Positions 6,560 through 9,363 of a stretch of 9,363 nucleotides of DNA are shown here, piece after piece (position 1 is the stretch's first letter; every line of letters begins with the position of its first letter). The notes beneath the pieces were generated by a model, which did no database searches, was not told the origin of the DNA, and saw only the letters and a program-made list of their open reading frames with translations. Source of the DNA: an uncultured Longilinea sp. GTDB taxonomy: Bacteria > Chloroflexota > Anaerolineae > Anaerolineales > Anaerolineaceae. The DNA lies in assembly GCA_937863945.1 (NCBI GenBank), contig CALMIB010000162.1, positions 1 through 9,363 on the forward strand, read 5' to 3'. The position numbers and the translations under genes are program-made.

Positions 6560-7783
6560 ATGAGTGAAATTGATATTCTGAAAAAGAGAGTCGAAGAAAA
6601 CCGCGGGAACATCATCCAATTCATGCGCGACATCTGCGCCATTCCCAGCATGGAAGGCCAGCTCAAAGAGGTCGGCGAGCGCATTGGCGCCGAGATGACC
6701 AGGCTGGGTTTTGACGAAGTGCGCTTCGACAAGATGGGCAACATCCTGGGACGGATTGGCTCCGGCAAGCGTGTGATCGTTTTTGATTCGCACATTGACA
6801 CGGTGGGCGTTGGCGATCCGGCGGAGTGGGATTGGGATCCCTTCAAGGGCAAGGTGGAAGACGGCATCCTGTTTGCGCGCGGCGCCTGCGATGAAAAAGG
6901 CTCCACCCCCGGCATGGTGTACGGCCTGACATTCGCAAAAGAACTCGGCTGGCTGAAGGATACCACCGCATATTACTTCGGCAATATGGAAGAGTGGTGC
7001 GACGGCATTGCCCCCAACACCTTCGTCGAAGTCGATCCCAAGGTGCGCCCGGATTTTGTGGTGATCGGCGAACCGACCAAAATGCAGGTTTACCGCGGGC
7101 ATAAGGGCCGCATCGAACTGAAAATCACCGCCTCAGGCCGCTCGGCGCATGCCGCCACGCATTACCTGGGCGACAATGCCGTGTATAAGATGATGGCCGT
7201 CATCACGCAAATCCGCGAACTGGACCGCCGCATGCGCTTTGGCATGGGCAAACACCCCATCCAGGGACACCCGTCCGTGGCTGTGACCAACGTTGAAGTG
7301 CGAACTGCGTCGCTCAATGCTGTGCCGGATCAATTCACAATCTACATTGATCGCCGCATCACATCCAACGAGCCCCACGATGATGTGATTGCTCAGATCA
7401 AAGGCCTGATCCCGGATTATCTGCAGGATGAAATCCACGTCGAGGAATTGTTTTACGATGAACCGTCATATACCGGTTTTGTGTTTCCGGTATCCAAATA
7501 CTATCCGGCCTGGTTGCTGGATTCGGAACATCCGCTGGCGCAAGCCGGACAGGAGACGGTCAAGGCGCTGTGGGGTGAAGATCGACCGCTGGGTACGTGG
7601 GACTTCTCGACGAATGGCACCTACTGGGCCGGTAAAGCCGGCATTCCGTCGATCGGGTTTGGCCCCGGCGACGAAAATTATGCCCATACCATCCTTGAGC
7701 AAGTGCCGCTGGATGACGTTGTCAAGGCAACGGAATTCTACGCACTGCTGCCCAAGATATTAGGTGAAAAGAAAGAAGTTTAA
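6560..7783 (+). CDS. ygeY: YgeY-like M20 family metallohydrolase of purine catabolism
   Basis: This is a dinuclear zinc hydrolase of the M20/ArgE/DapE/Ss1 class, cytosolic, 407 residues, close to the length of Escherichia coli YgeY. Metal and catalytic residues are visible: FDSHIDTVG (75-83) with His78 and Asp80, RGACDEKG (107-114) with Asp111, NMEEWCDG (142-149) with the Glu144-Glu145 pair, VIGEPT (168-173) with Glu171, and ENYAHT (372-377) with the last ligand His376. The dimerisation segment begins after GRSAHAA (193-199). M20 proteins annotated as YgeY or 'selenium metabolism hydrolase' occur with ygeW and ygeX in anaerobic purine/urate clusters, and the neighbours here fit that. The natural substrate, probably an acyl or ureido amino acid produced by ring opening, is not settled by the sequence. 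The start has AAAGG at 6546-6550 and lies 24 nt after the regulator gene. Other M20 deacylases remain possible. Confidence 0.82.
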   Translation: MSEIDILKKRVEENRGNIIQFMRDICAIPSMEGQLKEVGERIGAEMTRLGFDEVRFDKMGNILGRIGSGKRVIVFDSHIDTVGVGDPAEWDWDPFKGKVEDGILFARGACDEKGSTPGMVYGLTFAKELGWLKDTTAYYFGNMEEWCDGIAPNTFVEVDPKVRPDFVVIGEPTKMQVYRGHKGRIELKITASGRSAHAATHYLGDNAVYKMMAVITQIRELDRRMRFGMGKHPIQGHPSVAVTNVEVRTASLNAVPDQFTIYIDRRITSNEPHDDVIAQIKGLIPDYLQDEIHVEELFYDEPSYTGFVFPVSKYYPAWLLDSEHPLAQAGQETVKALWGEDRPLGTWDFSTNGTYWAGKAGIPSIGFGPGDENYAHTILEQVPLDDVVKATEFYALLPKILGEKKEV

Positions 7784-7794
7784 GTGTGTAATGG

Positions 7795-7827
7795 GGGCCG
7801 GGCAGCCACCCGGTGATGCCTGGACCC
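7795..7827 (+). repeat. Intergenic hairpin upstream of the first carbamoyltransferase gene
   Basis: GGGCCGGGCA (7795-7804) can pair with TGCCTGG-A-CCC (7817-7827), allowing one G-U pair and one bulged A, with a 12-nt loop. A T-rich stretch (TATCCTTTTAATCTTTT) follows at 7829-7845, so partial termination or RNA processing is possible. The core CCGGGCA/TGCCYGG recurs in the next intergenic gap. Confidence 0.4.
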
Positions 7828-7861
7828 TATCCTTTTAATCTTTTCCCACAAGGAGCTGCGT

Positions 7862-8815
7862 ATGCGTAGTTTTGCTGGCCGTGACATTCTTTCATTGAAA
7901 GACTTTGAGCGTGATGAATTCTTCAGGGTTTTTCAGGTCGCAAAGGAATTAGAGCCGATCGCACGTGACCGGCGCAATTCTACGATGTTGGCAGACAAAA
8001 CCCTGGTGACAGCATTTTACCAGCCCTCCACGCGAACCCGCCTGGCGCACGAGGCCGCCATGCACCGCCTGGGAGGGCATGTGACCGGCTTTTCGGATGC
8101 CAAAATGACCCGCGCGGGCGACTTTTACCAGGAATCGATCAAGGATACGGTCAAGATGCTGGAATTTTACGGCGACGTGATTGTCATGCGCCACTTCCAG
8201 CAGGGCGCCCCGCATGAAGCCGCCAAATGGGCTTCCGTGCCCATCATCAACGGTGGCGACGGGTGGGGTGAACACCCCACCCAGATCCTGACTGATCTGT
8301 ACACCGTCCTGCAGGAAAAAGGTCGTATCGACGGTTTGAAGTGGGTGGCAGTCGGTGATATGCGCATGCGCACGATGCATTCGCTATCCTATGCGCTCAC
8401 CCAGTTCGACTGCCCCATCACTTATGTGGCGCCGCCTGACATGAGCCTGACGCCTGATTTCAAGGAAGAATTAAAACAGTACAGCCTCAATTTCAAGGAA
8501 GCCGAGCACGTTGAACAGTGTATCGCCGATGCGGATGTCATCCTGGTGGAACCGGTCGTCCAGCCGGACTACACCAAAGACCGCGATACCCGCAAAGGCG
8601 ATACCGGCCTGACCCCGTCCAATTACAAGATCACCCGTGAGTTGCTTTCGACAAAGGCCAAATCAGACGCTATTCTGCTGCACTCGCTGCCGCGCATGGA
8701 TGAAATCCCACCGGATGTGGATATCACCCGCTGGTCGCGCTACTGGCAGGAAGCCTTCAACGGCGTGGTGATGCGCATGGCATTGCTGGCGCTGGTTCTG
8801 GGCCGCATGGAGTGA
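7862..8815 (+). CDS. PyrB-like carbamoyltransferase with altered substrate pocket
   Basis: This is a 317-residue transcarbamylase whose overall pattern is closest to the aspartate carbamoyltransferase catalytic chain. The carbamoyl-phosphate site is intact: QPSTRTR (54-60), MRH (109-111, Arg110), GGDGWGEHPTQ (131-141, His138 and Gln141) and LHSLPRMDEI (273-282). GDMRMRTMHSL (165-175) keeps Arg170, matching the arginine that binds the substrate alpha-carboxylate. The residues that grip the aspartate beta-carboxylate are not evident. Where PyrB has an Arg-x-Gln motif (Arg229/Gln231 in E. coli), this protein reads VEPVVQ (229-234), and the 80s-loop lysine (Lys84) aligns near Tyr89. A catabolic transcarbamylase acting on another carbamoyl amino acid is therefore more likely than pyrimidine synthesis. 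An AAGGAG site at 7850-7855 fixes the start. Confidence is high for the fold and low for the substrate. Confidence 0.85.
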   Translation: MRSFAGRDILSLKDFERDEFFRVFQVAKELEPIARDRRNSTMLADKTLVTAFYQPSTRTRLAHEAAMHRLGGHVTGFSDAKMTRAGDFYQESIKDTVKMLEFYGDVIVMRHFQQGAPHEAAKWASVPIINGGDGWGEHPTQILTDLYTVLQEKGRIDGLKWVAVGDMRMRTMHSLSYALTQFDCPITYVAPPDMSLTPDFKEELKQYSLNFKEAEHVEQCIADADVILVEPVVQPDYTKDRDTRKGDTGLTPSNYKITRELLSTKAKSDAILLHSLPRMDEIPPDVDITRWSRYWQEAFNGVVMRMALLALVLGRME

Positions 8816-8832
8816 GTGATTCCGGATATTCT

Positions 8833-8868
8833 GCGCCGGGCAAAGGCGGCAGCATTCCTGCCCGGCGC
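8833..8868 (+). repeat. Intergenic hairpin upstream of the second carbamoyltransferase gene
   Basis: GCGCCGGGCA (8833-8842) is a perfect 10-bp inverted repeat of TGCCCGGCGC (8859-8868), with a 16-nt loop. No T-tract follows, so it is not a typical Rho-independent terminator. It sits 17 nt after the preceding stop codon and ends 26 nt before the next start, much like the hairpin in the previous gap. Confidence 0.55.
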
Positions 8869-8894
8869 CGGTAAAACACCAAAGAGAGGATATG

Positions 8895-9363
8895 ATGCAA
8901 ACCTATTTACACGGTCGCGATTTAATTGGTGACCTGGACTTCTCGAAGGAGGAAGTCGAGACCGTTCTGGATGTGGCGTTTGACTTGAAACGCAAACGCG
9001 CTTTGAATGAACCGACCCCTTACCTGCGTGACAAAGTGTTGGCGATGTTGTTCTTTTTCTCCAGCACGCGCACGCGCGGCTCCTTTGAAGCCGGCATTGC
9101 CCAACTGGGCGGCCACGGCGCTTTCATCGAGAGCTCGACCACTCAGATCAAGCACGGCGACACCCCGGTGGAAATCGGCGAGATCTACGGCCGCTATTTC
9201 GACGGCCTGGCCATCCGCCATTGCGACTGGCTGCTGGGCAACAAGTACATCAACGATGTCGCCAAGTCCTCCCGGGCGCCGGTTCTCAACATGCAATGCG
9301 ATATTTACCACCCCTTCCAATGCCTGGCTGACCTGATGACCATCATGGAGAAGAAGGGTCGCG
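8895..9363 (+). CDS. YgeW/ornithine-type carbamoyltransferase (partial, 3' end missing)
   Basis: An open frame of 156 codons runs off the window end. It encodes the N-terminal carbamoyl-phosphate domain of a second transcarbamylase. Visible motifs are FFFSSTRTRGSFEAG (53-67), QIKHGDT (84-90), LAIRH (105-109, Arg108) and LNMQCDIYHPFQCLADL (131-147, His139 and Gln142). The QIxHG(D/E)T and QCDIxHPxQ elements resemble E. coli YgeW more than PyrB, and the YGRYFDG segment (98-104) resembles ornithine-type enzymes. HPFQ replaces the usual HPTQ or HPCQ. Two adjacent ATG codons occur at 8892 and 8895; the second is better spaced from the GAGAGGA site at 8884-8890. The substrate-binding C-terminal domain, and any knot or SMG-type loop, lie outside the window, so the substrate cannot be assigned. 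The gap after the previous gene is 79 nt, consistent with the same operon. Confidence 0.82.
   Translation, partial: MQTYLHGRDLIGDLDFSKEEVETVLDVAFDLKRKRALNEPTPYLRDKVLAMLFFFSSTRTRGSFEAGIAQLGGHGAFIESSTTQIKHGDTPVEIGEIYGRYFDGLAIRHCDWLLGNKYINDVAKSSRAPVLNMQCDIYHPFQCLADLMTIMEKKGR

Noticed and set aside
7862..8815. Ordinary pyrimidine-pathway pyrB
   Set aside because: The aspartate side-chain binding residues are not evident and the neighbours are purine catabolic genes, with no pyrC, pyrI or other pyrimidine genes in the window.

Overview
The window is a moderately GC-rich bacterial sequence with strong Shine-Dalgarno sites and sigma70-like promoter boxes. No rRNA or other phylogenetic marker is present. 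The gene content would suit an anaerobic, purine-using bacterium. My impression from protein style is Chloroflexota (Anaerolineae-like), but this is a weak inference and Bacillota or another anaerobic lineage is possible.

Left part (1-2420): a UDP-glucose 6-dehydrogenase gene on the minus strand (40-1353) is divergent from folD on the plus strand (1542-2420). The 188-bp gap between them carries a TATAAT box for each direction.

Main part (2404-9363): six plus-strand genes follow with gaps of 18 to 79 nt and look like one operon. They encode an 8-oxoguanine deaminase-type amidohydrolase, adenine deaminase, a GntR/HutC-type regulator with a UTRA domain, a YgeY-like M20 hydrolase, a PyrB-like carbamoyltransferase with an altered amino-acid side-chain pocket, and a second, YgeW/ornithine-type carbamoyltransferase cut by the window end. 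The probable logic is purine salvage and degradation. Adenine is deaminated to hypoxanthine and 8-oxoguanine to urate. Downstream ring fragments are hydrolysed (YgeY), and ureido/carbamoyl groups are passed to phosphate by transcarbamylases running in the catabolic direction to give carbamoyl phosphate. In Escherichia coli and gut anaerobes, ygeW, ygeY and related genes belong to an anaerobic purine/urate degradation cluster. The other members (ygeX-type ammonia lyase, ygfK, a hydantoinase-like gene, xanthine dehydrogenase, carbamate kinase) are not in this window and could lie beyond position 9363. FolD may be linked through one-carbon recovery from purine carbons, but it has its own promoter.

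The non-coding DNA holds the most interesting signals. Between folD and the 8-oxoguanine deaminase gene there are five copies of a TTGTC/GACAA half-site in 37 bp. They form two TTGTCnGACAA palindromes that abut a good promoter (TTGACT, 17 bp, TAAACT), a likely operator for the operon's own GntR regulator. The same leader contains a 10-bp perfect inverted repeat enclosing three smaller hairpins, with its right arm ending one base before the start codon. The two gaps flanking the first carbamoyltransferase gene carry related hairpins that share the core GCCGGGCA.
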